A stretch of DNA of 43,171 nucleotides from Porogramme epimiltina (GCA_900155495.1 FTLJ01001085.1:1-43171); one strand, 5' to 3'. Counted from the first letter of the stretch, positions 1 through 12,788 are shown. The notes: generated by a model from the sequence alone, not told the origin. Program-made: numbers and translations.

Positions 1-19
1 CCCCCCGCCCTCCACGCCC

Positions 20-3000
20 ATGGCCCCGACAACACCCACCCCGCCCGGCCTCTCAGAGGCAACCCGCAACTCGACTACTCACTGGCAGGACGACCTCCAG
101 GCCCTTTTCGACCACGCAAAGGACCGCTTCGCCGACGTCGTCTGGGAGCTCAACGCCGACGCTGGGAAGGGGGTAGAGGAAGTCTGGGGCCACAAAGGTC
201 CGTCTCTCTTTTTTTCCTGTCTACCTTTCCCCCATTCCAGCCCGCCCTCCCATTCCGTCCTCCCGCCACGCTCGCTCGTGTGCCTTCCCGCCCCAGCACG
301 CCCGCCCTCTCTCTCTCGTCTTGCTCGCACCCGAGCCCTCCTCAGCTCAGCCTTGGTCTCTGTTCCTCCCACCTTCGCCCTCTCTCTCATCGATACGCGC
401 GATAGCACCCGCTGACTCGCCCTCTCCAGCCGTTGTCTACGCGCGCGCGCCCCCTTCGTTTCAGGCCCGCTACTTCTCCTTCAAGCCCGCTCCTGCGCCT
501 TCTCCTCTCCCCTACTCTTCCTCTCCCACTGGCACTCTTCCAGCCCAGTCAGCCCTCTCCTTAACTCTTGGCATCGACTTTTCTGGCCCCTCCCGTTCTC
601 CTTCTCCCTCCCCTTATCGTGCAGTGTCCCCCGCGCCCTCCACCAACCCCGGCGCTCTCCTCCGTCTCCCCACCAGCATCAACCCGACCCTCTTTTCAAA
701 CGAGCTCGAGTACCTCTACACCGGCAAGGGCCTCGGCGAGGCCTTCGAATTCCTTTTCGACTCCACAGAGGCATCAGAAGAAGGCAGCAGCGATGACTCC
801 AGAGTGGACAAGCTTCGCAAGGACCTCGTTTTCATGTGGAGGTCCCGTCTCTACTCGGACGTTCGTATCGCCCTCACCGGTTCCTTCTCGTCCACAAACC
901 ACGAAAGCGCGACAGCCATCTTCTCCTCACACCGCTTCATCCTCGTATCCCGTTCCCCGTACTTCAACACCCAGCTCCTCCAGTGGTCCACCAAGCCTAC
1001 GCCCGGCGAGCCGCTCACCGTCAACCTTCCCTCCCCTCCTTTCACCCCGGCCTCTCTTCACTTCACTCTCGGCTTCATATACACCGGTACTCTCTTCTTC
1101 TCCCACCGCACCTTCGACCTCGACACCGCTTTCCATATCATGCGCTCCGCCACCTACCTCTCCCTCGACACCCTATACGACGAGATCCAGGCGCGCATCG
1201 TCCAGGAGATGATGCACGGCCTGTTCCACGCCTTCCTCGAGTTCTCCGAGTACGAGGCCATCACCGGCGGCAAGTGGGGCACCGGCGGCTGCCGCTGCCG
1301 CCAGTGCGCGCGTCGTGCCCCCCGCGTACTCGAATTCGCGCTCGCCGACGACGTCAAGAACGCGCACCTCGAGCGTGGCGCGCGCCGCGCCCTCGTCGGC
1401 CTCTTCGGTGAGGGCTGGTGCACCGCCGAGTTCGCCGCGCTACCCCAGAAGACGCGCGACGCGCTCCTCAAAGGCCTCGGAAAGCGCACGGCCCCGCAGA
1501 ACGTGTACGCGCTGTTGGGCGCCGCCCGCGCCGCGCTGAAGAAGCTGGACACCGTGATTGAGACTTGGGGGGACACCGTGCGCGAGATGGTGCTCGCGGC
1601 GCGCAAGACGATCGACGATGTGGTCTGTTCGCAAGCGGTCGAGTGCTTTGAGCAGCCAGAGTGGGTCGAGATCATGGAGGCCGATGGGGTTAGGTTCGAG
1701 GATGGCGAGACGGTCGAGATGCTGCTCGATTCGCTGCGGAGGGGCTTGAACGAGAAGAACGCGGCGATGGCATATCAGGTGAGCATTTCGTTTGTCCCTC
1801 GTTCTATCTCTTCGATACCCATTTCCCTGTCTCTATCAGGCCGTCGTCGATTCGGTCCTCCTTCGTCCGCACCCAGCAGACCCCGAAGCTGCTTTGCTTT
1901 CCTCCACTTCCCACGTACGCGTTCAAGTCGAGCAAGCACGCATGGACATCATACGGTACATCCGGAGACGCTGGGTGACCATCAAGCAAGAGGATGGTTT
2001 CGCGGGGCTCGAGCCCTGGGCGGCGATCGAAATCGCAAATGGTGAGTACAAGCGTCTCCGCTTCGAGGATTCAATGTTCATGGGCCATGTCCAGAACTCG
2101 ACATCAAGGACCCCCAAGACCTCATGCTCCCCGCCACTCCCACTTCAACCTCGAGAGGTGGAAAGCTCACCGTTCGGAACGGACCCATTGCCAAGGACGA
2201 ATCGGACACCGTCAGCCTACACTCTATGCGCAGCACGGCGCGGTCTATTGCCGCCCGCGACCCCCTCAAATCGTCCGCGGCTTCTGTGCGTTCAATCGCG
2301 CGCAGCACACACTCTGTGGCCTCAAAGGTCTCAACATCTGCCGCCCCCCGACGCATTCCTCCATCACCGAGCAGCCTCCGCCCTGACTCGAAACTCACTC
2401 CCGCCCACTCCAACCTTTCTCGCTCAAGCCTCGCCGATTCTGAGCGAGCCCGCTCCCCGCTTTCGCCGAGTCCCAGCCCCCTCCCGCGGAACAGTGTGGC
2501 CTCCAGCGTGCGCAAGGGCACGCCCTCCGTACACTCTACCGCGCCCGACCGCTTTCCGCGTCCCAAGTCCGTCGCGAGCTCCGTCCGCTCTACCCGTTCC
2601 ACGACATCGACGATCCGCAAAGGTCCCGCAGCTGGCCCCTCTGGTCTCCGCACGCCCTCAGGCGGCTCGCGCGCGCCGTCGCGCACGCCATCTCGGGCTC
2701 CGTCGACCGTGTCTATGGCGAGCGAGAATACGACCGCGTTTGAGACTGCGCGATCCGAGCTGACGCCGAGCAGTGTGGGGCGGACCAGGAAGTCTTCAGC
2801 TGCATCCTCGATCTCGACTTCAAGTGTGCATACCACCGGGCCAAGTACTCCCCGCGTTCCGAAACGTCCGCCTTCCGTTGCGTCCCGAACAACACCGTCG
2901 GTCAAGAGCAAATCTTCCGAACCTGCGAGGCTCAGTCCTGTGGCAAGACGGACACCATCAGCCGTTTCGATGCGTTCGACTGTCTCGACAAAGTCGACGG

Positions 3001-3773
3001 CGACGAGAAAATCCATCGCGCGATCGACGGTGAGCACGGCTTCGTCAAAATCCCCTGCGTCGGTGAAGACAAACGGAGGGACGAATGGGAACGGAAAACC
3101 CGTGTCGCCCGTCTCCTCCGATGCTGGCGACGACGTGGCAGGAAGCACGATCAAAGCAAAGCCCTCTAGTACTTTCTCGCACGCCAAACAAGAGAGTGTC
3201 GTCTCGTCCAGCAGCGTCTCAACCGTTCGCGAATCTCTCAAACGCAAGAGCTCTTCCGACACAATCCGGGAGACTTCCCTCGAAACTCCGTCCAAGCTCC
3301 CGCGCGGCGCGACCCTCGAGATCGGGATCCCGTGCATCATTTCATCGAAGAAGGCCCGCTTCCGCGCCTTTGCGCGCTACATCGGCGAGGTCGAGGGCGA
3401 GCTCGGGCCGTGGGTCGGCGTCGAGGTGCCCATGAACGATGCGTGGCCCGGCGACCGCATCGACGACGGCCGCCAGTGGCACGACGGCACGTGGGGCGGC
3501 GTGCGCTACTTCGACATCGGGAGCGCCAGCGAGTGGGACGACTTTGGGCAAGACGCCGCGATGAGCGTGCGCCGCCGCCGCAATGAATGGCTCGGCTCGC
3601 TGGGCAAGGGCAGCCTGAAGCGCGAGGGCGACCAGCTGAGCATCGACCGCTCGAAGCGGCTCAGGAGCGTGTCGCCGGCGGTGTCGGACATGTCCGGCTC
3701 TGAGTCGAGGGGGCTGTTCGTCCGGCCGCAGCAGGTGCTGTACGTTGTCGATGCCGTTGGGTCCGATCTCTAG
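20..3773 (+). CDS. BTB/POZ and CAP-Gly domain protein
   Basis: Four exons (20-197, 430-1778, 1840-2041, 2095-3773) join in frame to about 1135 residues. The N-terminus (about residues 25-75, spanning the first intron) has a BTB-like half with HKAVVYARAPPSF. A fuller BTB domain follows at about 198-325 (SDVRI, then FSSHRFILVSRSPYF). Residues about 580-970 are Ser/Thr/Arg-rich and look disordered. A CAP-Gly-like domain lies near 980-1055 (GPWVGVEVP, then GTWGGVRYF). BTB domains mediate dimerisation or cullin-3 binding and CAP-Gly domains bind tubulin or EB1 tails, so a microtubule-linked adaptor is an inference. All three introns are GT-AG. The first ATG in the window opens the correct frame and is taken as the start; further upstream exons cannot be excluded. 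I know no specific gene name. The domain calls are more secure than the function. Confidence 0.8.
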
Positions 3774-4260
3774 TCGATTTTACAGGGGTTCAGGATGTCT
3801 AGCTGGCCGGTGCGACGGATGGTTGCTCGTCTTCTGTATGCTTTCCGTGCGTTTATGGAAGTTGTTGAAAAGTCGCAATTGGATACCATCGTACTCTACG
3901 CACTGACTTTAGTCTCTCCTCGTTCTGTTTATTTGCGCCAACGGCTGCTCGCAGACACAACACACTCTTTTCCCTCGTCAGGAAATCATGTATCTGTTTG
4001 CCAAGGGAATCTTTCGTACGTAGGTTTGAACGCAGACATTCACATCCGCGGAAGGCACCGATGGAGTACCAAGAGATGCGTAAGCAAAATGTACATTACT
4101 CCACCGCGGGCCGCTAGTGGCGTGCCTTCAATCTGCCCTCGTCCTACTCTGGATACTCGCCCGGGTCCCTATTTCGTTGAATGCAGTAGACTCGTGCTCT
4201 GTTGAGAAGAAACAGATTAGATGGCTGTTAAAAGACGAAGATGTAAACTTGTACTGGCCA
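3774..4260. other. Convergent intergenic region
   Basis: This 487-bp stretch lies between the stop codons of two convergent genes and should hold both 3' UTRs. Short reading frames here show no family motif and no coding bias. I see no RNA gene or repeat. Confidence 0.5.
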
Positions 4261-7200
4261 CTACCGAGCCGCCTTGCAGCGAGGCTTGTGCTCTTTCCAG
4301 TGTTCTTTCTGACACGCCTCCGAACAATAAGAGATTCTCTTGCAACCTGAACATCTCCGCAACTCGGCGATCTCGCCACGTCGGTGGCACTTCCCACAGG
4401 TCCTTGGCAGGTCCTCCGAGGCGGGCCTGTCGCGGGCACTCGTGTCCTCGTCGGTGCTAAGAATCGATTGGAAGGCGGTGCGCAACATGGCTTCATCCCA
4501 AACCGGCTCTGCGTAGGAAACAGCGAAGAGGGGAGAGATAGCAATGCGGGTGACGAATGGAGAGAGCTTCTTCCAAATCTCCACTTTCAACATGCCATCG
4601 ACGTTCTTTCCTCGGCCACAGCTGCACAGTGGGTCGCCGTTCGCGACTCCTAGGTTCAGCGGTACGCACCCTTGCGTGACGTACTCGCAGTTTGCAGTAT
4701 GCTTCCATGTCCGGCATCGTTCAGCGAGCGCAGGCAACAACCGTTTCCACGCTTGCATCTCGTCCGCGTACACAGGCATGAGCTGGATACCAGCATAGGC
4801 GACAGCCACCGGAGCCGAAGCAGGGTTTCCGACATGACGCCGGCGGAGCAGAGTGTTAACACGAAGGCATCGCAAACTATCGTGTGTGAGGAGATGTCGA
4901 AACGGAGGGCGCTGATGAAGATGATGGTGTCGGGGCTTTCGGTGGTTTCGTCATACAGCGAGAAAACTCTGCTAGGGGGTCCGCCCTGAATCCCCGTAGC
5001 GAGAGTGAAGAGGGTGTGGATGGTGTCCTTGACAAGTGTGAAGGTGTCGGATCGGGCGTTGCGCTCTCTCAAATCCCGTTCCCGCAGAGAGAACTGGCCT
5101 CCTATGTGTGCTTTGAACCAGCTCCCCACGCCGCCATCAACCCTGCCTTTGAAGTTCTGGTGTGCTACAGCTGGTAGCCGGTCTAGAACGACGCGGTGCA
5201 CATTCCACGGGAAAAGTGTTGGGTGGGGAGTAGACGACCGGACCACAGGAAATGGATTCATCTTCATGCCTTCGCCCTTGAGGAAGGGGACCGCAATGGG
5301 GACGACAACCTTCCCAAACCTTTTGGTCAGAGCGTTGGTAGTATGGTGAGTAAGAACGTGCGGGCTCACATCAATATAATAGGACCTCCGTGCAAGGCGC
5401 AGCTTATACTTGCTTCCCATGATGGGTAGGGGGAATAATATTCTCTGTACACTCTTCCCCAAAGCAACCTGGATAGTACACGGAGATACTTGGAAGGCGC
5501 TGGGGGTATCGCCGTTGGCAAACATCTTGCGCGCAACGGCATTCTCGACCAGAACACGGGCAGATAGAGCTGAGACTCTCTGTGCTCCCCTTTCGAGTTC
5601 AACATGAACATGAGTGTGCTGTCCGATTTCCGGAGTGGAATGATGAAGGGTATCTGCAGCCGAAGGGGATGCCACGGGAGGGGTAGACGTAGGTAGCGAC
5701 GAGTAGTACACGACTGGTAGTTCGGGTACGACGCGGACGGAGTCCATGTCTTCAAAGTTGGCCTCGAAGAGAGAGAGCCACGAGCCTAGGAGAGGGGCAA
5801 AAGTCGACACTGTAGCTGGTTTACATCTGATACCAAGAGACACCCGGATCGAACACGGGTCCTCAATCTCGGTAAGGAGGCGTGTCGGCACAACGAAAGA
5901 CACCACGAGCGGCGTTGAGCTCCCTGGTTGGTGAACGTGGTCCTCGTGAAAAGCAACCTCAGGCTCTGCTTGCGCACCCCTGGATACAAGTGAGCCGAAG
6001 GCGGCATCTACGGATTGGAAAATGTGCGAAACGAGGCCACCGGGGGTGAACCGTACCATGCACTGTAAGGGTGGCGTTCCGCGAATGTCATCGTCATGTA
6101 AAAAGGAGATGCTACTAGATGGGATAACAAGAAAGATTCGGACAAGCGAGGGGAGAATAGACCAGCGTGAGAGCCGGCTCCGCTGCGGCGGTTGCGGCGT
6201 CACGATGAGGTCGGGCAGCGTGAAGAGTCCGTGACGATGAAGTTGGGCATAGATCTCCTGATGGTTGAGGTGGTCGAAGGGCGACGGGGATGTAGAGGCA
6301 TCAAGGAGACCCGCAAGAAAGACGGTCATGATATTGCTCCACTCCTCCTCCGATGGTTGTAGGCGGTTGCGGATGAAACGAAGGAAAACAATGAATGACT
6401 CCCTGGAGTGGACCACAGATGAGATACGCCGAATTGCTCTCGTGAGGTTGGATGTATTCTCTGCATGGAGTTGGGGGGGATTCTCTTCTCCGAAGAGGTA
6501 TGCATATATTTGGTGAAGAAGCGATGCGAGCTGTTGGGTATCGAAGACAGTTGGGGTGCGAGGGAGTGTCTCTGGGGTGAACGAATCGCCTCCTCCAGGC
6601 TTCTTCCATGTGATGGCTTGGTGGTATTGCGGATATAAATACATATTCGTCACCATCACCTCGTGTGCGTTGCTTTTAGTAGCAAAACCGGACACAAGAT
6701 CAACGGGGACAAGATCCAAAAGAAGAGCAGCGATAGACATGTCTGTGAACATTTTGGACTCAAACTCCATAGCTGGGCTTTCGCTATGGGTAAGGAGCGA
6801 TTCAGTGTAAAGAACAGCATAGGGAGCGACGGACGAGAGGAGTGGAATGGCAGATACAAGGGTGTTGAGTAGTCCAATGTGGTCGCAAAGGTTTGAGGTG
6901 TCGATGACATCAAAGCAGAGGGGTGCTTGATGATCAGTGTATTCGGGACCTAAACGTAGGGCTCGGGCAGACCATTGCGTGGCATGGATCTTCATTCGGT
7001 GAGAACCCAGTGGGCCTGATTGGAGGGCAAGAGCTAGAGCAACCGCGTCCCCGAGAAGAACACGCACAATGGGGTGTGTCGCAAAGCCAGGGGCTGATGA
7101 GGCACGGAACGACTGGCACCATCCCGCAAACTCGTCTTGGGCGGCAACCACAGCGGCCTTCGGCGTTATTTCGGCATCGTGAGCATTGCCGAACAGGGGC

Positions 7201-8121
7201 GCGAGATGGAAAGGAATAAGGGGATGCGTGCCATAATGGACGTTGAATCCTTCTCCGGCTCTGGAATAGCAGAAAGTGGGGTTGAGAAGGGTGGCTGGTG
7301 TTTCTTTCTTGTCCTGATGAAAGTACGTCTCTCCTGTCTCCCAGTATCGACGAAAGACTTCACCGTACGAGACGAGCGCAGACTTTTCCCCCATTAGGGG
7401 CCCTAGGGATCGTGTTGAAGACAACTGGAGCCCGGTACCACACTCCTGGAGGACGGATTTTCGACTGTCGTCAAAAACGCTTTGTAGTTTCTCACGGCTT
7501 GAGGGGCGTTTTCCCGGGGCCTCATCGAAGATGGCGTAAAGATTCCATAGGCGGCGAAGCTCCGCAAGGGTGTAGTCCGAGCCGATTTTGATCGACGAGG
7601 CATGAGGGGAAGAAGCCCAGTCGTCCGGAGTAGCAGCATGCACAAGGAGCTTCTGGCAATGGTTGACAAGGATTGAGTCCGACTCCTCATTGATAGACAT
7701 GTGGAAGAAGATGTTCCAGAGGGGCACGTGGGGTACATTGTCCAAGATCATCGTCAAGAGTAAGACGTTTCTCGCTGGACAGTGCCCAATACAGGGATCA
7801 ATGTAAAAAAATATGATGCCTCCTTTATCGAACACGTACCCAAAACGCCCGGATCATACTCGCAACAAGTGAAGTCGAGCCTCCTAGGGACTATAATTGA
7901 AGGCGAAGTGAGTAGTAGGCTTGGTGAAAGGCGATAGATGACTACTAACAGGAATCGGCTTGACAAGAGACAGTGTAGAGAATATTTCGCGGGTCGCCGG
8001 CGGGAAGAAGAAGGATATTCGCAGGCACATCGGGAGGAATGTTTCGAGTGAGGTCGACAGCAGCGATGTTTCCTATGGGGTAGAAGAAGTATTTTCCGGG
8101 CCAGACGAGAGGGAGTGCCAT
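4261..8121 (-). CDS. DUF4470 and MYND zinc-finger protein (frame break near 3' end)
   Basis: Exons on the minus strand are 8121-7950, 7890-7840, 7774-5370 and 5309-4261, about 1,220 residues. The N-terminus (WPGKYFFYPIGN, then RRLDFTCCEYDPGVLARN) matches the DUF4470 type found in fungal MYND proteins and in animal DNAAF3. The C-terminus is a MYND finger with CGKC, CSGC, YCSEAC and HKPRC ligands. A CSCGRGK segment upstream of it is shared with the paralogue at 27110-30827. Intron positions agree with that paralogue: exon 1 is 172 nt and exon 3 is 2405 nt in both. Between about 4876 and 4787 the coding frame shifts by one base. The only rescuing introns have poor donors (56 nt with GTCATG or 80 nt with GTGTTA). 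The gene may therefore carry a real frameshift, an assembly error, or an odd intron. The last intron (5369-5310) is 60 nt and lacks stops. A protein-interaction role is all the family suggests. Confidence 0.75.
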
Positions 8122-8974
8122 GGCGAGGGACACCAATACGACTGAGGGGGAGTAGGACTGGATGGAGATGGTCTGCAGTGGGAGAGCCTGGACTGGAGGA
8201 ATCCGAGAGAAGAACCCGACACGTGGGTTCGGGCGGTCGGGTGCTGCGGTAAGGAAGTGAGCGGGGGCAGGGGCTAGTCTAGATGTGCGACTTTACTACC
8301 GTCACACAAATAGCGACACTCACTAAAGCTCGTTCAGAGTGCGGCCATCGACATGGTCTGACTAGGTGCCCGCTCGCTTGTCCAGCCTGACTCTACTCTG
8401 GGCTGTCATCCGAGGCGACGCGACTGAACTTTTATGAGTCTGCTGCGAGAGAGCAAGCTTTGGAACAGCTGGAGGGTTTCCCCCGTGCGCATTGGTGGGT
8501 GTAGAACGCATTCGAGTGAACGACACGTTGAAGTTGAAGGGTGTCGACGATGTAAGCGGTTGAACGTTGACCGTGACGTTGAGGATGGACCCACGTCATG
8601 CTACATAGACTCCGATAGAGAGGCCTAGCGGTCCGAGCGCGGCCCTGGCTCGCGCGTCTACGGTGGGCGCTCTCGGCCCGGGTGCCAGATCCTCAGATCT
8701 CAGATTAGGCCTCGGCGCCTCGCTGCGCATGCTCGCGAGTCGACAACGTCGTCTTCTCTTCCAAAGCGGACTCTGACGGACTCCCGTGCGGTCACGTTCC
8801 CCCTCTTATCGCTGGCGAAAGAATCCTACAGCACCATATACTCGTACAATATGGTCCACCATTTCGCCATCTCGCCCGGCGTATCTCTCTCTCGCAGAGC
8901 CCCACGTCCGCGTCCTCATCGCCGCTCAGGTTCTATATATCTGACCTCCAACGTTTCGGATCAAAGGGCAGCGC
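8122..8974. promoter_or_regulatory. Divergent promoter region, MYND gene and NCS1 permease
   Basis: This 853-bp region separates two genes that start in opposite directions, so it should contain both promoters and 5' UTRs. A TATA-like run (TATATAT, 8934-8940) lies about 35 bp before the permease ATG. No convincing coding frame is present. Confidence 0.45.
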
Positions 8975-10962
8975 ATGGAGCAACCTTTCCCTCGCGTTGT
9001 GTTAGGCCCAGTGCTGCGCTGGGCTGGACGCCTTCGCCACGCCTTTCACTCTAAGCACGCATTCCTCGAATACGTTCGCACACAAGGCAACGCCCACACT
9101 GCCCATTCTTGGTCCAATGAAGACCTTCTTCCTTCTCCACCCCCCATGGTAAACTGGCGATGGTACAACTTCTGTCTATTTTGGTTCGGTATGGGCTTTG
9201 GAAACTGGTGCGTTCCAACGCTTCCTGTTACCCACGCCATTCGATCCCAAGCTCACCCTCCTCCCTGTCCTAGGACCCTCGGTTCCAGTATAGTCGGTGC
9301 GGGTCTTTCTTGGTGGCAAGCTACAATCGTAGTATGGATTGCCGCTACCGTCTCTGGGTTTTGTATGGCCCTCAACTCTCGTGCCGCCGCCTACTATCAT
9401 GTTGGCTATCCCGTCATCCTCCGCACCTCGTTTGGCATGTACGGCCACTACTGGCCTGTTCTCGCTCGTGGTGCCGCAGCCATGTTGTGGGTCTCCGTTC
9501 TTAGTATGCTCCCTCCCTTCACTCGCAAACCACCCTTCTAATCTCATTTCCTCATATCGGTTCCTTCAGATTTCCAAGGAGGTGCCTTCATGTCCACGAT
9601 GCTTCGATGTATCGTTGGAAAACGTTGGGACGACCTGGGTCCCCAATTTCCACCCTCCGTTGGTACCACACTTCAGCGTTTCATCGGTTTCCTCCTCTTC
9701 TGGGCTGTTGAGCTACCCTTCTGTTCCCTCCGCCCGAACCGCCTTAGGTGGCTCTACACACTCAAAGCGTGGACTCTCCCTCCCTCTGTTTTCGGCCTTC
9801 TCATCTACTGCCTCATTCAAAGCCGCGGCCAGCTAGCCTCCGACACTGCTCTCGCGAGTCAGACAACGTCTAAGCCTGCCGGCTCGGCGCTTGCGTGGCT
9901 TTTTATCAGCTCTGTGAACTCCGCGATGGGCAACTGGGTAGCGTGTCGTCTTCCCCCTGCCTGCGCCGTACTCTACTAAGACTCTATTTGCCTGCAGTCG
10001 ACATTCATCGCGAATATGCCCGACTTCGCTCGTTATGCCACGAACCCGGACGCAACGATGTGGACGCACATCATATTCGTCCCATTTCCTGCAGCGCTCG
10101 TGCGTCGGCTTCAGCCCATACTTTTACCATCGTGCTAATTCTGACCTGTCTGACACAGGGAGGTATGATAGGCATTTTTGGCACGTCGTGCCTGCAGCAA
10201 GCTTGGGGCGTCACCCTCTGGAACCAGTGGGATGTCTACGATGCTATCCTCGATCATTCGTGGACCGGACCCGCACGTTTCGGCGTCTTCCTTCTGGCCT
10301 TCTGCTCTGCCCTATTCAACTTTGGTGCTATCCTCGGCGCGAATCTACTCCCATTCGCAAGTGACGTGACTGCCCTTTTCCCCGCGTACTTCAACCTAAC
10401 ACGCGGTATGTGGTTCTGTTGCCTCATTTCGCTCGCACTCCTCCCGTGGAAACTCCTCGCGTCCGCTCAGGGTTTTCTGGCTTTCCTCAACGGGTACGGC
10501 ATATTCATGGGCCCCACCGCAGCCATCATGATCGTCGACCACTGGATCGTCCGACGGGGCAACATCCACATCTCGGATGCGTATTCTTCTGCGTCCGGTG
10601 CGAGGTACATGTACTTCCACGGCTTCAACCCAAACGCCCTCATTGCCTACACGTGCGGGATGATGATCCCATTCGTTGGATTCATTGGGACCTTCGGAGT
10701 ACCCGTCCCGCTGGCCGCGACGAGGTGTGACCAGATGGGGTGGTACATCAGCACGGTGGTGGCGGCCAGTGTCTACGTCGCGCTTGACCGCGCGTTCCCT
10801 GTCAAGAATGTGGACAGGAGCCTCAACCGGGAACAACTCGCCCGCGAGTTTGCAGCTGAACGCGGTGGGATCTCGGAGGACAGGCGACAGACAATTGGAG
10901 AGGTCGAGGACGAGTCAGATGAGAAGACGGTGGCTGATGTAATGGTGCACAATATTTCATGA
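8975..10962 (+). CDS. NCS1 family permease (uracil/uridine/allantoin/thiamine type)
   Basis: Five exons (8975-9207, 9274-9503, 9570-9937, 9998-10099, 10159-10962) give 578 residues, the usual size for this 12-helix plasma-membrane symporter family. The family pattern is clear: a cytosolic head with NWRWYNFCLFW, then helices containing SSIVGAGLSWWQATIVVWI, RTSFGMYGHYWPVLAR, SSVNSAMGNW and NMPDFARYATNP. A late helix carries NGYGIFMGPTAAIMIVDHW, followed by a hydrophilic acidic tail. NCS1 carriers import nucleobases, nucleosides, allantoin or thiamine with H+ or Na+; the substrate cannot be read from sequence. All four introns are GT-AG and 59-66 nt; the first two are multiples of three. It converges on CHS5 with 166 bp between stop codons. 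Confidence 0.9.
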
Positions 10963-11128
10963 CGTGGTTAGATGTACATACGTATGTTGCGCCTCATTCT
11001 CCGGCCTATGAGTAGTAGTTGGGGCATCCACGCTTGCTTATAGATCGTTGTGAAAATCACGCAGCCTAAATGTTACCGTCCCAGGAAACGCGGTACATAA
11101 ATTAGCAGGAAACTGAATACAAAGCGGC

Positions 11129-12788
11129 CTAGTTCAATGAGATCTCTTCCGTTTCTCCTACATCATCATCCAGATCATTCGCACTCCCAAGCGGACGCTC
11201 CTTCTCGACCGGTGGCGGCGGTGGTACTTCGACACTGGATGGAGCGACGACGCCCACCGGAACCATATCTTCCTCTGGCTCTCTAGGTGCGTTCTCGCTC
11301 TCGCCCTTGGGTGGGGTTGCAGGAGCGTCAGTCGCAGGAGGTGACTGGGGTTCTTCGGAAGGCGTGACAGCGATAGTCGGAGGCATAGGTGGGACGGGTG
11401 GTGGGGGCTGGGTGGGGCTCGCGGGCGGAAAACGGAAGTTTTTGCTCATGGTGCCCTTGCGTGTGCGGCCTGGCTTGTCTTCGTCGTCATCCTCTTCGGA
11501 TACAACCTCGGGCTCCTCTGGGATCTCGGACGGGGGAGCGCGGCTGCTGGATTGCGTGGGCGATACAGCGGGGGGCGACGAACTGGTGACGCGCTGAGGA
11601 GGCATAGACTGGCGATTTGCAGCCTTCTGGTGCGTTGGGGAAGAAGTGGCACTTCGCTGAGATGGTGAAGGAAGCGTCGCTTGCGACATGGACTGGGGGC
11701 GGAAGTGCGAGGGGGACGAAGGGTTCTCGCCGAGGTAGTAAGGGCGAATAGGAATCATTCTGAGAATCGTAATGCGGCGTTGAGGGCGAGAAGAGGCTGA
11801 ACAAAGAGTGCGCTACTTACTTCTTGTCTGCATGACACGCCAGGATCCACTGGGGTTGAACAACAGGTATGCTCAACTGCAACGCCTTCTGGTATTCGAC
11901 GCCAGGGCCTGTGACGATGCTGTTGGTGGCATTCGCCCCGCTGGGAGTGGCAGCGGGAGTTGTGCAGACGAAGTGGGTGGTATCAATCTGAATCTTGTCG
12001 CTCCACTTTGCACCCATCTCGCGGAGCGCGACCTTCGCGTTTTCGAGCAAGACCTCATCTTCTACCGTTCCGAAACAGACGGAGATGCCGGAGGTGTCAG
12101 TCATTGTGTGCGTGCGGACGTGAAGGAGATTGGAGGGGTATACGCCCGCCGTTGTGCGCAGGACGAGCTGGAAGGAGTATTCGGTGTCCAGTTGCAGGCC
12201 TGAAACCTTGGTAGAAGTGTTGGTCATGGGGGAGGGGATGGCAGCAACGCGTTGGCGGTCGCGGTATAGATCCAGGGAGCGGAGCTTGGCTGTCGCTAGC
12301 TCAAGACGGGGCCATTCGAGGGTGACAGATGTTTGGGTGATGTTGCGCAGCTGGTGGATCGTGATATGGCGGGTGAACACGAGTGAGGAGGGGTGGGAGA
12401 CGGACCTCGAGATTGGGGTTCTGGGGAGTCTGCGTTCCAAAGGCATCGAGAATATCGCCTTGGAGGTCCCAAAAGTCGTTCTCTCGCTTCTTCTCCTCTG
12501 TGTTGTTCCTCTGCACAGAAATGTTGACGATGGAGCCGGTGGTGACGCCCGGAGGGAGAAGCAACGAAGGGAACTCGATGAGATGGGCACGCTCCCCAAG
12601 GAGGATCTAGAAGAAGGATGAGAGGGTGCGGCGGAGGGAAAGAGGAAGGGTACTCGCCGCCATTCCCGCGTCTGCAGCAGCGATGGTCCTGGGCAGTGAG
12701 TGAGGGCATGGAAAGCAGGGGGACGAGGCCACTGACCCAGCTTGCCGACGGTGAACATGAAGCTGTCCTGAGAGACCGCCATCGTCAT
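11129..12788 (-). CDS. CHS5: Chitin synthase export protein Chs5 (exomer subunit)
   Basis: Exons 12788-12737, 12671-12658, 12606-12406, 12350-11821 and 11759-11129 give 475 residues. Chs5 is the exomer scaffold that carries chitin synthase and other cargo from the trans-Golgi to the cell surface. Order: N-terminal dimerisation segment (FTVGKL, then HLIEFPSLLLPPGV), an FN3 fold (NITQTSVTLEWPRLELATAK to EYSFQLVLRT), a BRCT fold (TDTSGISVCFG to VVQPQWILAC), then a Pro/Ser-rich acidic tail. This is the yeast Chs5 architecture. Exon 2 is only 14 nt and is followed by an intron (12657-12607) with a GC donor (GCGAGT). It is chosen because it alone gives DAGMA joined to ILLGERAHLIEFP, which fits the family length. 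An alternative GT-donor model of the same start region gives a poorer alignment. The start may instead be the next ATG at 12782. Confidence 0.87.

Noticed and set aside
2078..3340. 420-codon open frame on the minus strand
   Set aside because: It is antisense to the Ser/Arg-rich exon of the BTB/CAP-Gly gene. Its Glu/Asp/Arg/Val-heavy composition is what the reverse of Ser-rich GC3 codons gives, and it has no motif.
4656..4787. Alternative minus-strand frame continuing past the MYND break to a stop at 4656
   Set aside because: It lacks the conserved EMQAWKRLLP, CSCG and MYND blocks that the other frame carries, so it is not the true C-terminus unless the frameshift is real.
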